Made by a program: the position numbers and the translations under genes | In this document: positions 52,301 through 61,130 of the stretch, piece by piece | Layout of the letters: the number at the start of each line of letters is the position of its first letter | Position numbering within the stretch: the first letter of the stretch is position 1 | Origin: Pseudoalteromonas rubra | GTDB taxonomy: Bacteria > Pseudomonadota > Gammaproteobacteria > Enterobacterales > Alteromonadaceae | DNA: 64,000 nt | Assembly: GCF_000238295.3 (NCBI RefSeq) | Contig: NZ_AHCD03000032.1 | Coordinates: 124,001 to 188,000, forward strand | Direction of reading: 5' to 3' | The notes under the pieces: generated by a model | Seen by the model: only the letters and a program-made list of their open reading frames with translations | Databases searched by the model: none | Told to the model about the DNA's origin: nothing

Positions 52301-52330
52301 GCCAGATAGCGATTATTATCTGGCATTTTG
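52301..52330. terminator. Bidirectional terminator
   Basis: AATGCCAGATA / TATCTGGCATT form a perfect 11-bp stem with an 8-base loop and TTTG after. The perM stop codon lies in the loop, so the two convergent genes share it. Confidence 0.75.
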
Positions 52331-53350
52331 CTGTTCTTCACCACCTAACATTGTTGCCAGCCAACGTCCATCTTCGCTGTTTTCAAGAGCAATTTTAACC
52401 ACCATAGTTAAAGGCACAGACAGTAACATACCCACAGTACCCAACAACCAGCCCCAGAAGATCAAAGACAAAAACACCACCAAAGTGCTCAGGCCAAGTC
52501 CCCGACCCATAAAACGCGGCTCGACAATATTTCCCATAATGGTATTGATACTAATATACCCCGCGGCCACAATTGCGCTGACCATAGGACTGTGTGTCAC
52601 CAGCGCCAGTAACACCGGTGGCACCGCCGCAATAATCGAGCCTATGTTAGGAATATAATTAAGCAAAAAGGCAAACACGCCCCACAGCACAAAATAATCA
52701 ACATCCAGTACCCAAAGAAACACAGCCGCCAGCACGCCCGTTGCCAATGACACCAACGTCTTAATGGCCAGGTAACTGTTTATCGAGTCCAAAAAGCGGT
52801 CAATCTGTTTCATTTTCATATCCGGATCATCCAGTGCAAGGTGTACCTTGGTACTAATCATGGGCGCTTCAAAAAGCATAAAGACCACGGTCAGCAGGAT
52901 GAGAAAGATGTTGGCCATCACACCACCAAAGCCGGCTAGCATATTGGTCGCCACATCAATCATTTTACCGGGATCAAACAGTGCAATAAGCTGCTGTTTA
53001 TCAATTAAAATATTATATTGAGCCGCCATATCAACAAACCAGATAAACTTGCTGCGCAGGGCTTCTCTGTATTGGGGTAACTGGCTCGAAAAGTCATTTA
53101 ACGACTGGCCAACCAGGCCTGTCAGACTCATCCCCATCAGCATGACCATCATGATGATCAGGACAATTGCCAGCCCTTTAGGAATGCGATAATTTGCAAA
53201 GAACTTCAGAAGTGGGTTACATATGATGGCGATAAAGGCTGCTAAAACAAAAGGAACAACGATGTCGTTCGCCAGTTTAATTCCGGCCAAAACAATGAAC
53301 AATGACGCAATAACGACTAAGCTTTTAGTGATCCCAGACAATGAAGACAC
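52316..53350 (-). CDS. AI-2E family transporter (PerM-like)
   Basis: This 344-residue polytopic protein is of the AI-2 exporter (TqsA/PerM) family. About eight helices are visible, with motifs PFVLAAFIAIICNPLLKFF, FLLNYIPNIGSIIAAVPPVL and the late NIVEPRFMGRGLGLSTLVVF, which is diagnostic. Members export AI-2 or act as sodium/proton antiporters; substrate cannot be determined. The start is GTG with AGGAAAAG upstream. Confidence 0.92.
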   Translation of the reverse strand: MSSLSGITKSLVVIASLFIVLAGIKLANDIVVPFVLAAFIAIICNPLLKFFANYRIPKGLAIVLIIMMVMLMGMSLTGLVGQSLNDFSSQLPQYREALRSKFIWFVDMAAQYNILIDKQQLIALFDPGKMIDVATNMLAGFGGVMANIFLILLTVVFMLFEAPMISTKVHLALDDPDMKMKQIDRFLDSINSYLAIKTLVSLATGVLAAVFLWVLDVDYFVLWGVFAFLLNYIPNIGSIIAAVPPVLLALVTHSPMVSAIVAAGYISINTIMGNIVEPRFMGRGLGLSTLVVFLSLIFWGWLLGTVGMLLSVPLTMVVKIALENSEDGRWLATMLGGEEQQNAR

Positions 53351-53551
53351 GACTTTTCCTTACATTAACTTTGCAAAACCCCACTAAAATGCTGGGGGTG
53401 GCACCGGGTAGCTGCCATTAGCGCATTAATTTAATTATTGCCCGGCGACTTCATTGTAACGGAAATTTGCATCAAAGCACGCAGAACTAACAAATTGATC
53501 GACAATGCAATACGCTGAGTATAAACACTAAATTATTAAAATGGATTATAC

Positions 53552-54448
53552 ATGAAGGTATTAATGACAGGTGCCACCGGGCTCATCGGGTCAGAGTTGT
53601 GCAAATTCCTATTCAATAAACACAAAATCATTGCATTGACACGCAATATTTCCAAAGCCCGGCGCTCGCTGGACAGTAAAATTGAACTCGTCAACAACCT
53701 GGATCTGGTCGACTTCAATGAACTGGATGTGGTTATCAACCTTGCAGGCGAACCCATTGCAGACAAACGCTGGACTGAAAAACAAAAAGCCCGGATCATG
53801 GACAGCCGCATTTTACTGACCGAAGCGCTCAGCGCGCGGATCCGCAATTGCGACACGCCGCCGCATACCTTTATTTCAGGCAGTGCCATTGGCTATTACG
53901 GCAGACAACCTGCAACGGTTAAGGTGGGTGAAGACTTCGACGACCCCTATCCGGAGTTTAGTCATCAACTCTGTAAAGACTGGGAAGCAAAGGCGAATTC
54001 AGCCCAAAATGAAGCCACCCGGGTCTGTATAATTCGAACCGGAGTAGTGTTATCCAGACACGGTGGTGCACTGAAGAAAATGCTGCCAGCCTTTCAGTTC
54101 GGCATGGGCGGGCCTATGGCCAGCGGTGAGCAGATGATGTCCTGGATCCATATTGACGATATGGTGCAACTCATTTTATTTCTGATTAAACACCAGGAAC
54201 TTGCCGGTGTATTCAATGCGACGGCGCCAGCCCCGGTATCCAACAAGGAGTTTGCTGAGCGTCTGGCTATCACTTTGAGACGCCCAGCCATGTTCACTAT
54301 GCCAGAATTCGTACTCAAGGCGTTATTTGGCGAAATGTCTGAGCTGCTGATATACGGCCAGCGCGTGTTACCCCGGCGTGCCCTAAAAGCAAATTACCGC
54401 TTTCGTTACCCCAATCTGGACGAGGCGCTTCAGCAATTGTTTCACTGA
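53552..54448 (+). CDS. TIGR01777 family NAD-dependent epimerase
   Basis: This 298-residue SDR-type protein has the NAD-binding motif MTGATGLIGSELCKFL, the motif NLAGEPIADKRWTEKQK, and the GYYGRQ segment where the family has the catalytic Tyr. The C-terminal DUF1731 part reads LPRRALKANYRFRYPNLDEAL. It matches the YfcH/SDR39U1 group. Substrate is unknown. A terminator follows 20 bases after the stop. Confidence 0.92.
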   Translation: MKVLMTGATGLIGSELCKFLFNKHKIIALTRNISKARRSLDSKIELVNNLDLVDFNELDVVINLAGEPIADKRWTEKQKARIMDSRILLTEALSARIRNCDTPPHTFISGSAIGYYGRQPATVKVGEDFDDPYPEFSHQLCKDWEAKANSAQNEATRVCIIRTGVVLSRHGGALKKMLPAFQFGMGGPMASGEQMMSWIHIDDMVQLILFLIKHQELAGVFNATAPAPVSNKEFAERLAITLRRPAMFTMPEFVLKALFGEMSELLIYGQRVLPRRALKANYRFRYPNLDEALQQLFH

Positions 54449-54468
54449 TGTAGGTGTGGTTCAGAAAT

Positions 54469-54493
54469 AAAAAAGCGCCTTGCGGCGCTTTTT
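54469..54493. terminator. Bidirectional terminator
   Basis: AAAAAGCGCC / GGCGCTTTTT with loop ttgc lies between the convergent epimerase and DUF349 genes, with T-runs on both strands. Confidence 0.9.
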
Positions 54494-54505
54494 CTATTTC
54501 TTCGC

Positions 54506-57196
54506 TTAGGCGGTTAACACCTTGATTAAGCGCGCCTGTTCAACCTGCTCATTGTCACTAACCACCTGTGACAGATAACAAGTCAGATAATACTCAAGCG
54601 ACTGAGCACCACCTTGCAGCTTGGCTTCTAACAAAGCAACCTGCTCTGTCATTCGTGCCTTTGCACAAGAGTCCGGGGACTCATTATTAGTCATGATTTC
54701 GAGGCGCAGCAATAGCTGCTCAGCAGCAAGTCCTGAGTCATTGCCCCTTAACCAGTTATCCGATGGCGTTTGTCCCGCACGCACCGCTTCTACCAGGTCA
54801 TTAAACTTTTCACGGCTCTGGGCTGAAAAGAGTTCATTTAACTTGGCCTCGACCTGCTCCAGTAGCTGTTGCTTGGTTTTTCTCAGTGAACCTAGCACAT
54901 CTGTCGCAATGACCGCCTCTTTAACGCTCAGCAGTTCTGATTGCGTTTTAGCATCGATCATTTGACTGTCCAGCTCAGCCAGTAACTGACGCTGCTGTGC
55001 TTCTTGTGCCTGAGCTTGTTCACGTTCAGCATTTTGTTGCGCCTGACGTTTTTCAAACACGGCATCATTGTGTTTTCTGAACTCCTGCCACAATGTGTGC
55101 TCCTGCTTGGTACCTGCAAAACCAATTTCCTGCCAGCGCTTTTGCAAGTTTTTCAATGTATCACACGCTTGCATCACATCTTCTAACTCAAGCTGGGCCT
55201 GTGCTTCTGTCACCAATTGTTGCTTCAGTTGAGCATTGGCCTGGTGGCGAGATTTCAATTGCTCATTGACCTGGGTATAAGCATGGCGATAACGTGCATT
55301 AAGTGCCTGATATGTAGAAGCATCCAGGCTGCCAGCACCACGCCACTGCTTGTTGATACGGTTAAACGTGCTTTCAACCTGACGCCAATCGGGTTCAGCG
55401 GCTTGCGCCTGCTCCATCAGTTCGGTCATTTGGCCAACCAGCGCCTCGCGCTGCTCAATGACCTTTTTGCGCTGTGCGTCTTGCTCTGCAAAGTAAGCTC
55501 GACACGGGGCAAATAACTGCTCGATTTTCTCGTCAAACTGAGTTGCCTGTGCTTTTTCTTCATCGCTTTCCACACGCCCCAGTTCATTCCAGCGTACGCG
55601 TAATAACTTTACCTGCGCTGCACGGGTCTTAGGGTCAACCTCTTGCTCTGTGAGCATGTCATCTAGCTGTTGCAACAACTCAGCGCGCTTCGGCTGAGAT
55701 GCATATTTTTGCCAGTCTTTGAGCTCTTTAAGCGCTTCACTCAACGTCGTATGTTGTTTTGCCAGCTGCTGTTTATATCCTTCGCTCAGCAATTCATAGC
55801 TCTCAATAAAGCCATTAAATACACCGAATGCCACATTAAAACGGCCCTGATCTAACAGTCGCTGTACATCTCTTGCCTTCTTGCGCGCTTCCTTAAGGTG
55901 CTTTTCCTGTTCATCAACCAAAGGTTTCATACTCTGATTAAATTGACCACTGACAGCTTTAAGTTGCTCTGAAGCCTGCTTTTTCAGCTCGCCTGGCAAC
56001 TGACGCAACTGCGACTGAGCATGCTGATAGGCTTGTTTTTGCTGTGCCAGGACAGCATCCAACTGCTCAAGCGCTTCAGTCGGCGCAATCTCGGCCAGCG
56101 CTTTCAGTGCCTCATCGAATTGCTCTTTCGCACTGACAAGTTCAGGCAAGTTTTTAAGTTGTCTGGCACTATCACGTAGCTTTCCAGACAAAGCCTGAAG
56201 TGACACCTCTGTTTGATAAGGTGAGGCCTCTAAACGACTTTGAAGTTGCGATAACTGGGTCTCTAAAGCTTCCTGTGCAGACAGGTTCAAAGCGTCAACA
56301 GCGCTTGACAGAGCCTGCTCCAGTGCCTGGTAATCAGACTCGAATTCATCGATCGCTTTGGCTTTGTTCGCAGCCTGTTCAGCCTGTTGCTGCGCTTGAT
56401 CAAAGGCCAACTTTAACACATCTCGGTGCTTACCCAGTTTTTCAGAAATAGTGGAGAACTTCTCCTGATTAACTTGTTGGGCTTCTTCATTCAACCATTG
56501 TACTTCCAGTGCCTGCCATTGCGCTACCAATGCATCAGTCTGACTCACAACCACTTGATAGTCTTGCTTGTCACGCAGGGCATTCAGCTTGGCCAAAACC
56601 AGTTTTGCTTCCTGAGCAACCTGTGCAGGCATAACCTGACTCAATCGTTGTTGTTCCAGAGTTTGCTCCAGCGCTGTACGTGCCTCGCCATTGGCGGCTT
56701 TGAGCACGGTTTTTTCTAGCTGATACTGCGCTATCAAAGGCAATAGTTGGTTCTGGAGTGCCTCATTTCCTTGTTTAAATGCCTTTTCAATCAGTTTGGC
56801 ATTGGCAAGACGCTTTAATAATTTGGCTTTTTGCTCATCCGCGATATCACTAAAAGCCACTTTTTCCAGTGTTTTAGCCGGTGCGTATCGGTCAATATAC
56901 TCATCACGAATTGCCTGGCTCAGCGACTGTGAGCCGGATAAAACAGCCTGAGAGATATGCTGCTCGGCCAGTTCTTTCAACTCCTGGTCTTGCTTATATA
57001 CCTTCCACCACAAACTCAAATCATTGATTTTATCGAGCACTTTTTTTCTGATCTGGCTTGAGTCATCTTCCAGGGCTAAAGTCTGCAATACGTCGGCATC
57101 TTTGCTCATGTCCAGCTTATCGATTGCGGCTAATCGCACCTGTGTTTTCGGGTGCTTCCATTTAGGGGTAAAAAGGTTTTTAAAGATCATTTTCAC
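54506..57196 (-). CDS. DUF349 domain protein, long coiled-coil
   Basis: This 896-residue protein has an N-terminal HEAT-like helical part (KTQVRLAAIDKLDM, DVLQTLALEDDSSQIRKKV) and a very long Gln/Ala/Glu-rich helical body with several DUF349 units near the C-terminus (RWNELGRVESDEEK, KQWRGAGSLDAS, KRWQEIGFAGTKQEHTLW). DUF349 proteins are cytoplasmic and of unknown function. It overlaps the yeaC-like gene by 17 bases and is the last gene of a three-gene unit. Gln and Ala bias is marked but not unusual for the family. Confidence 0.87.
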   Translation of the reverse strand: MKMIFKNLFTPKWKHPKTQVRLAAIDKLDMSKDADVLQTLALEDDSSQIRKKVLDKINDLSLWWKVYKQDQELKELAEQHISQAVLSGSQSLSQAIRDEYIDRYAPAKTLEKVAFSDIADEQKAKLLKRLANAKLIEKAFKQGNEALQNQLLPLIAQYQLEKTVLKAANGEARTALEQTLEQQRLSQVMPAQVAQEAKLVLAKLNALRDKQDYQVVVSQTDALVAQWQALEVQWLNEEAQQVNQEKFSTISEKLGKHRDVLKLAFDQAQQQAEQAANKAKAIDEFESDYQALEQALSSAVDALNLSAQEALETQLSQLQSRLEASPYQTEVSLQALSGKLRDSARQLKNLPELVSAKEQFDEALKALAEIAPTEALEQLDAVLAQQKQAYQHAQSQLRQLPGELKKQASEQLKAVSGQFNQSMKPLVDEQEKHLKEARKKARDVQRLLDQGRFNVAFGVFNGFIESYELLSEGYKQQLAKQHTTLSEALKELKDWQKYASQPKRAELLQQLDDMLTEQEVDPKTRAAQVKLLRVRWNELGRVESDEEKAQATQFDEKIEQLFAPCRAYFAEQDAQRKKVIEQREALVGQMTELMEQAQAAEPDWRQVESTFNRINKQWRGAGSLDASTYQALNARYRHAYTQVNEQLKSRHQANAQLKQQLVTEAQAQLELEDVMQACDTLKNLQKRWQEIGFAGTKQEHTLWQEFRKHNDAVFEKRQAQQNAEREQAQAQEAQQRQLLAELDSQMIDAKTQSELLSVKEAVIATDVLGSLRKTKQQLLEQVEAKLNELFSAQSREKFNDLVEAVRAGQTPSDNWLRGNDSGLAAEQLLLRLEIMTNNESPDSCAKARMTEQVALLEAKLQGGAQSLEYYLTCYLSQVVSDNEQVEQARLIKVLTA

Positions 57197-57461
57197 TAAA
57201 CCTGGCTATTTCATTTTCTGCTTTAAATTCTTGTTGCAACTCACGCTTTGATTTTTGCACCATTTCACCTTCTTCGTTGATGGTGAACTGCTCGGTGCTT
57301 TTCGCGACTTTTGCCTGATATAACATGACCAGCTGAACGGTTTGTTCTTTTTGTGCCTCGCTCAGTGGTGTACCATCCGGCCAACGTCCGGTTGCGGCGC
57401 CATACTGCAATCGCTCGTAAAGTTCCGGTGTAATATTTTTAACTAAACTGTCTATATTCAT
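57180..57461 (-). CDS. yeaC: YeaC family (DUF1315) protein
   Basis: This protein of 93-95 residues matches E. coli YeaC (90): PELYERLQYGAATGRWPDGT and LSEAQKEQTVQLVMLYQAKV, then a MVQKSKRELQQEF motif. Function is unknown. It may start at the GTG at 57467 (GTGA overlap with the zinc-ribbon gene) or the ATG at 57461; both lie at the 3' end of that gene, so coupling is likely. Confidence 0.88.
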   Translation of the reverse strand: MNIDSLVKNITPELYERLQYGAATGRWPDGTPLSEAQKEQTVQLVMLYQAKVAKSTEQFTINEEGEMVQKSKRELQQEFKAENEIARFSENDL

Positions 57462-57463
57462 GT

Positions 57464-57790
57464 TCACTTTTTCTTTTTCAGTACGACTAAAATCACCCGA
57501 TTAACCAGATACCATACCAAGCCTACGCCAATTGCACTCTTAGCTGCCAGCATCTCTAATGTTCCCTCTACCGGCTGCTGCCAATATAAGTATAAGAATC
57601 CACCCAGGAACAAGATCAGTGCCAGAAATGAATAATTCATGATGGTCTGCTGTTTCTTAATTCGCCTGCGAACCGTTTCTCTGTGCAAAGATTCCTCGTC
57701 CATATTCGCAAGATCAAATTCACAGTGTGGGCAGGTTTTGTGCATAGAAGATATGGGCTTGTTACAACTGGGGCATTGGGCAATCGCCAT
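57464..57790 (-). CDS. Zinc-ribbon membrane protein
   Basis: This 108-residue protein has an N-terminal zinc ribbon (CPSCNKPISSMHKTCPHC, two CxxC pairs), a short acidic/basic linker and two hydrophobic helices (about 51-70 and 84-104). The tail is KKKK. It is the first gene of the zinc-ribbon/yeaC/DUF349 unit. The function is unknown. Confidence 0.85.
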   Translation of the reverse strand: MAIAQCPSCNKPISSMHKTCPHCEFDLANMDEESLHRETVRRRIKKQQTIMNYSFLALILFLGGFLYLYWQQPVEGTLEMLAAKSAIGVGLVWYLVNRVILVVLKKKK

Positions 57791-57951
57791 ACTCGAGTGA
57801 CTCCTAACGAAAAACTAGCATTTACACGCCGGTCACCTTTAGAGTGTTGATACCAAAGTGCTTAATGTCATCTTGATTGAAAAAGGCCAGCTGGCAAATC
57901 AAGCAACAAATAAGCGCAAAAAGGTATGACTGCTACTTAAAGAGTAAGACC

Positions 57952-57978
57952 AAAAAATAAGGCGCCATGTGGCGCCCT
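57952..57978 (-). terminator. Terminator of the AGCS symporter gene
   Basis: GGCGCC / GGCGCC with loop of four is followed, on the minus strand, by TTATTTTTT. It lies 12 bases after the symporter stop. Confidence 0.85.
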
Positions 57979-57990
57979 ATTCTACTTGGT

Positions 57991-59685
57991 TTATTCAGGT
58001 TTGTCTTTTTGGAAATGCATAGAATTGTCTTTTTGTACCTCAGCATTTCCTTCCGAGCTACGCTGTTCTTTATCAAACTTATCCCAGTACTCGTCAATAG
58101 ACTCTTTCATCTCTTTACGCAGTAACATGATCCCGAATAAGTTTGGCAGTGTCATGACCACTATACCGACAGCGGCGAGCTTCCAGATCAATGTGGTGTC
58201 TGCAAATGATGCCCAGAAAAAGCCAGCAACATAGAATACCCGATACGGCATCACAGAACGTGAGCCCAACAGATACGTCATGGCACGGTCACCATAATAT
58301 GACCAGGCTATCGCTGTAGAGAACGCAAACAGTAACAGGCCGATTGATACAATATACTGGCCGCTGTCACCAAAGAAACCACGGGTAAACGCTTTCGTTG
58401 TCAGCTCAGCAGAGTGCACCAGAGATTTACCTTTAATACTGATGCTGGTATCAACAAGCATACCTTTGCTTACTTCAACCGTACCTGTGTAGCGATGCTT
58501 ATCGGTGATGCCAAAACGGATGTCCTCACCGATAGAGCGTGAATGGATCACGGTGAAGTCTTTATTCACTGCCACCCCTTCGACTACCCGGATATTTCCG
58601 TTGTAGGCCTCAACACTGTGACCATCAATACCATTAAGATATTTGTACAACTCTTCCCGATCGCTGTCGTTTGATTCGACAAAGTTACCCTGAACTATCG
58701 TCATTGACGAGCGCTCAAAAGTGGTTTCGAATTTTTCAGTCCACACACCGGAAGACAAGATTACCAAGCCTGTCAGCGTACAGATCACTATGGTATCGAT
58801 GAAAGGTTCAAGAATAGACACCATGCCCTCAGATACCGGTTCATCAGCTTTGGCAGAGGCGTGTGCAATCGGTGCCGAACCCTGACCGGCTTCGTTGGAG
58901 AATAAACCGCGGTTTACACCCCGGTTGAAGGCATAGGCGAAAGACGCCCCCAGGAAGCCACCAACCGCAGCCGAACCACTAAATGCATTCACAAACACAG
59001 CAGAAAAGGAAGGAATGATGTTTTCAGCGTTATAAAGAATAACCGCCAGCGCACCAATGATGTACACAGCAGCCATCAAAGGCACAACCCGAGAGGTAAT
59101 CGCAGCAATACGCTTAATACCACCCAGGATAACCAAGGCAAGTAAGATAGACAGCACCGCACCGGTGACCATAGGCTCGATGTTAAAGGTGGCCTCCATA
59201 CCCTGTGCGATGTTGTTGATTTGCGGCAAACTACCCGTGCCGAATGAGCTGATAACTGTTGCAATGGCAAACAAAACAGCAAGCCACTTCATATTGAGGC
59301 GACGATCCATATAGTACATGGGACCACCTGCCATGGTGCCATCTTCTGCTTTGGTACGGTATTTATGAGATAAAGTTACCTCAACGAACTTAGTCGTCAT
59401 ACCGAAGAATGCCGTCATCCACATCCAAAATAAAGCAGCCGGACCACCAATTGAAATGGCCAGTGCAACACCACCGATATTACCGGTACCTACCGTGCCT
59501 GACAGGGCTGTGGACAACGCCTGGAAATGCGTGGTGTCCCCCTCCTGTCCTTTCTTGTCGTATTTACCCGTAACAATTTTGCACGCATGCTTGAAATATC
59601 GGATCTGTGGGAATTTTAAGTACAAAGTAAAAAACAGGCCCACCCCAAGTAATACATAAGGGAACCACCAGGAGCCCCCCAACAA
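57991..59685 (-). CDS. Alanine/glycine:cation symporter with large loop insertion
   Basis: This is a sodium:amino-acid symporter of the AGCS family of 564 or more residues. Family motifs include ALSGTVGTGNIGGVALAI, GGPMYYMDRRLN, FNRGVNRGLFSNEAGQGSAP and LFAFSTAIAWSYYGDRA. Between about residues 316 and 425, where relatives have a short loop, there is an extra soluble-looking segment. The start is unclear: the first in-frame standard start is the TTG at 59685, but the frame stays open upstream and encodes FLDSLDALLGG, which is how homologues begin, so a non-standard start (CTG or similar) after AGGAAG near 59715 is possible. It is not linked to the neighbouring genes. Confidence 0.88.
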   Translation of the reverse strand: MLGGSWWFPYVLLGVGLFFTLYLKFPQIRYFKHACKIVTGKYDKKGQEGDTTHFQALSTALSGTVGTGNIGGVALAISIGGPAALFWMWMTAFFGMTTKFVEVTLSHKYRTKAEDGTMAGGPMYYMDRRLNMKWLAVLFAIATVISSFGTGSLPQINNIAQGMEATFNIEPMVTGAVLSILLALVILGGIKRIAAITSRVVPLMAAVYIIGALAVILYNAENIIPSFSAVFVNAFSGSAAVGGFLGASFAYAFNRGVNRGLFSNEAGQGSAPIAHASAKADEPVSEGMVSILEPFIDTIVICTLTGLVILSSGVWTEKFETTFERSSMTIVQGNFVESNDSDREELYKYLNGIDGHSVEAYNGNIRVVEGVAVNKDFTVIHSRSIGEDIRFGITDKHRYTGTVEVSKGMLVDTSISIKGKSLVHSAELTTKAFTRGFFGDSGQYIVSIGLLLFAFSTAIAWSYYGDRAMTYLLGSRSVMPYRVFYVAGFFWASFADTTLIWKLAAVGIVVMTLPNLFGIMLLRKEMKESIDEYWDKFDKEQRSSEGNAEVQKDNSMHFQKDKPE

Positions 59686-59757
59686 GGCATCCAGACTATC
59701 CAGAAACTTCCTAACGCGTCCACGACTCTTCCTCTTTCTCGTTGTTATTATATGCGA

Positions 59758-59780
59758 CAGGCAACCAATGAGGTTGCCTG
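59758..59780. terminator. Hairpin after the M14 carboxypeptidase gene
   Basis: CAGGCAACC / GGTTGCCTG form a perfect 9-bp stem with a 5-base loop, 10 bases after the stop (minus strand). No long T-run follows. Confidence 0.6.
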
Positions 59781-59789
59781 CGATGATGT

Positions 59790-60920
59790 TTATCTCAGAT
59801 TGTCCACCACGTTCACGATGGCCGCTAAGGTATCCTGACCAAACTGATATGAGCGGCGGTCAGACCAGCCATAATGTGGATCAGGTAAATTGGCATTGTC
59901 CTTAAATGGCATCTCGATGGTGTATGCAAGCGCTTTAAAGGCTTCACCTACCGCACAAGAAGCAACCGTCAGGTTAGCCTGACCCGGCTCATCTTTAGGG
60001 TAGCCAAACTCATCCTGAAACTCCGGAGTAATCGTCAGTAAGGCTTGCTTAAACTGTTCTTCCAAAGACTCAAGGCGAGCATCATAACTTGGGATCCCTT
60101 CACTGCCTGCAACGAAGTTGTATGGCAGCGCTTCATCACCATGGATATCAAGATACAAATCCAAACCCGTTTCATGCATCTTATTCAGGACATGGTACAC
60201 TTCAGGCGAGTTTTCAAGTGAAGGCGTTTGCCATTCACGGTTCAGGTTCACGCCTTTCGCATTTGTACGTAAATGACCGCGCACACTGCCATCAGGGTTC
60301 ATGTTCGGTACGATATAAAACACTGCTTTTGATAACAGCGCCGCTGCATGTGGGTCTTCATCGTCCAGTAGTTTGTGTAACAATCCTTCTACAAACCACT
60401 CAGCCATGGTTTCACCAGGGTGTTGGCGTGCTGTGATCCAGATTTTTTTCTTTTCATCGCCCGGCTCACCAATACACAATAAACTGATGTCACGACCGTC
60501 CAGTGTTTCACCTAACGTTTCAACCCGGCACGCATCATGACTTTGAGCCCAGTAAACCAAATCTAGATGACGCTCGTAGCTATACGGGGCAAAGTAAGCA
60601 AAATAAGTATGATTACACTCAGGTTCAAAGTCGATAACCAGCTGGCCGTCCTGATAAGTACTCGGTACCCGGAACCAGGTTTGTCTGTCATAGGAAGCAA
60701 CAGCCTGATAATCATCCCACCCTTCTGGGTATGCTGAATTTTGCAGGTTATTAATATGTAGTTTGTGTTCTACAAATGGTGTTGATTCGAGACGAAAGTG
60801 GAACCATTGAAAGAATTCAGATTCGTTGTCGTGGTTAATTTCCAGCTGAATGTCGAGTGGAGCCTCAGCAGAAATCACGTTGATATTTCCGCTGTCAAAA
60901 TTACTGGTGATCTTCATCAT
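59790..60920 (-). CDS. M14 cytosolic-type carboxypeptidase
   Basis: This 376-residue metallocarboxypeptidase is of the M14D/CCP type. It lacks a signal peptide and starts with a beta-rich N-terminal domain (IQLEINHDNESEFFQWFHFRL) that is typical of cytosolic carboxypeptidases. Zinc ligands are HPGE (in TARQHPGETMAEWF) and His in LDIHGDE; the catalytic Glu is in TIEMPFKDN, and the substrate-binding NMNPDGSVRGHLRTNAKGVNLNRE motif is intact. Animal relatives trim polyglutamate from tubulin; bacterial substrates are unknown. It lies alone on the minus strand between the symporter and GAPDH. Confidence 0.9.
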   Translation of the reverse strand: MMKITSNFDSGNINVISAEAPLDIQLEINHDNESEFFQWFHFRLESTPFVEHKLHINNLQNSAYPEGWDDYQAVASYDRQTWFRVPSTYQDGQLVIDFEPECNHTYFAYFAPYSYERHLDLVYWAQSHDACRVETLGETLDGRDISLLCIGEPGDEKKKIWITARQHPGETMAEWFVEGLLHKLLDDEDPHAAALLSKAVFYIVPNMNPDGSVRGHLRTNAKGVNLNREWQTPSLENSPEVYHVLNKMHETGLDLYLDIHGDEALPYNFVAGSEGIPSYDARLESLEEQFKQALLTITPEFQDEFGYPKDEPGQANLTVASCAVGEAFKALAYTIEMPFKDNANLPDPHYGWSDRRSYQFGQDTLAAIVNVVDNLR

Positions 60921-61087
60921 ATACCCTAAATAAAAAAAACCATCTCATTGCGCCAGGTGTTATGTACAAAGCACTTAACAGCGCAGTACATAGTCAAGGA
61001 ACTTTGTTTTAACCTTGATGATTTTTGTTAGTGATTTGTAGCAATAAATCAGCTGCAAGCCTAACACACCTGGTGCGAGACAAAAAC

Positions 61088-61116
61088 AAAAAAAGCCAGC
61101 AATCGCTGGCTTTTTT
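61088..61116. terminator. Bidirectional terminator after the long GAPDH gene
   Basis: AAAAAAAGCCAGC / GCTGGCTTTTTT with loop aatc has runs of A and T on both sides, 15 bases after the stop (minus strand). Confidence 0.9.
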
Positions 61117-61130
61117 AGACAAACCGAGAA

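Noticed and set aside
53380..53430. Possible third trp-like leader (GGGGGTGGCACCGGG)
   Set aside because: No run of TGG codons in a short ORF and no terminator switch nearby.
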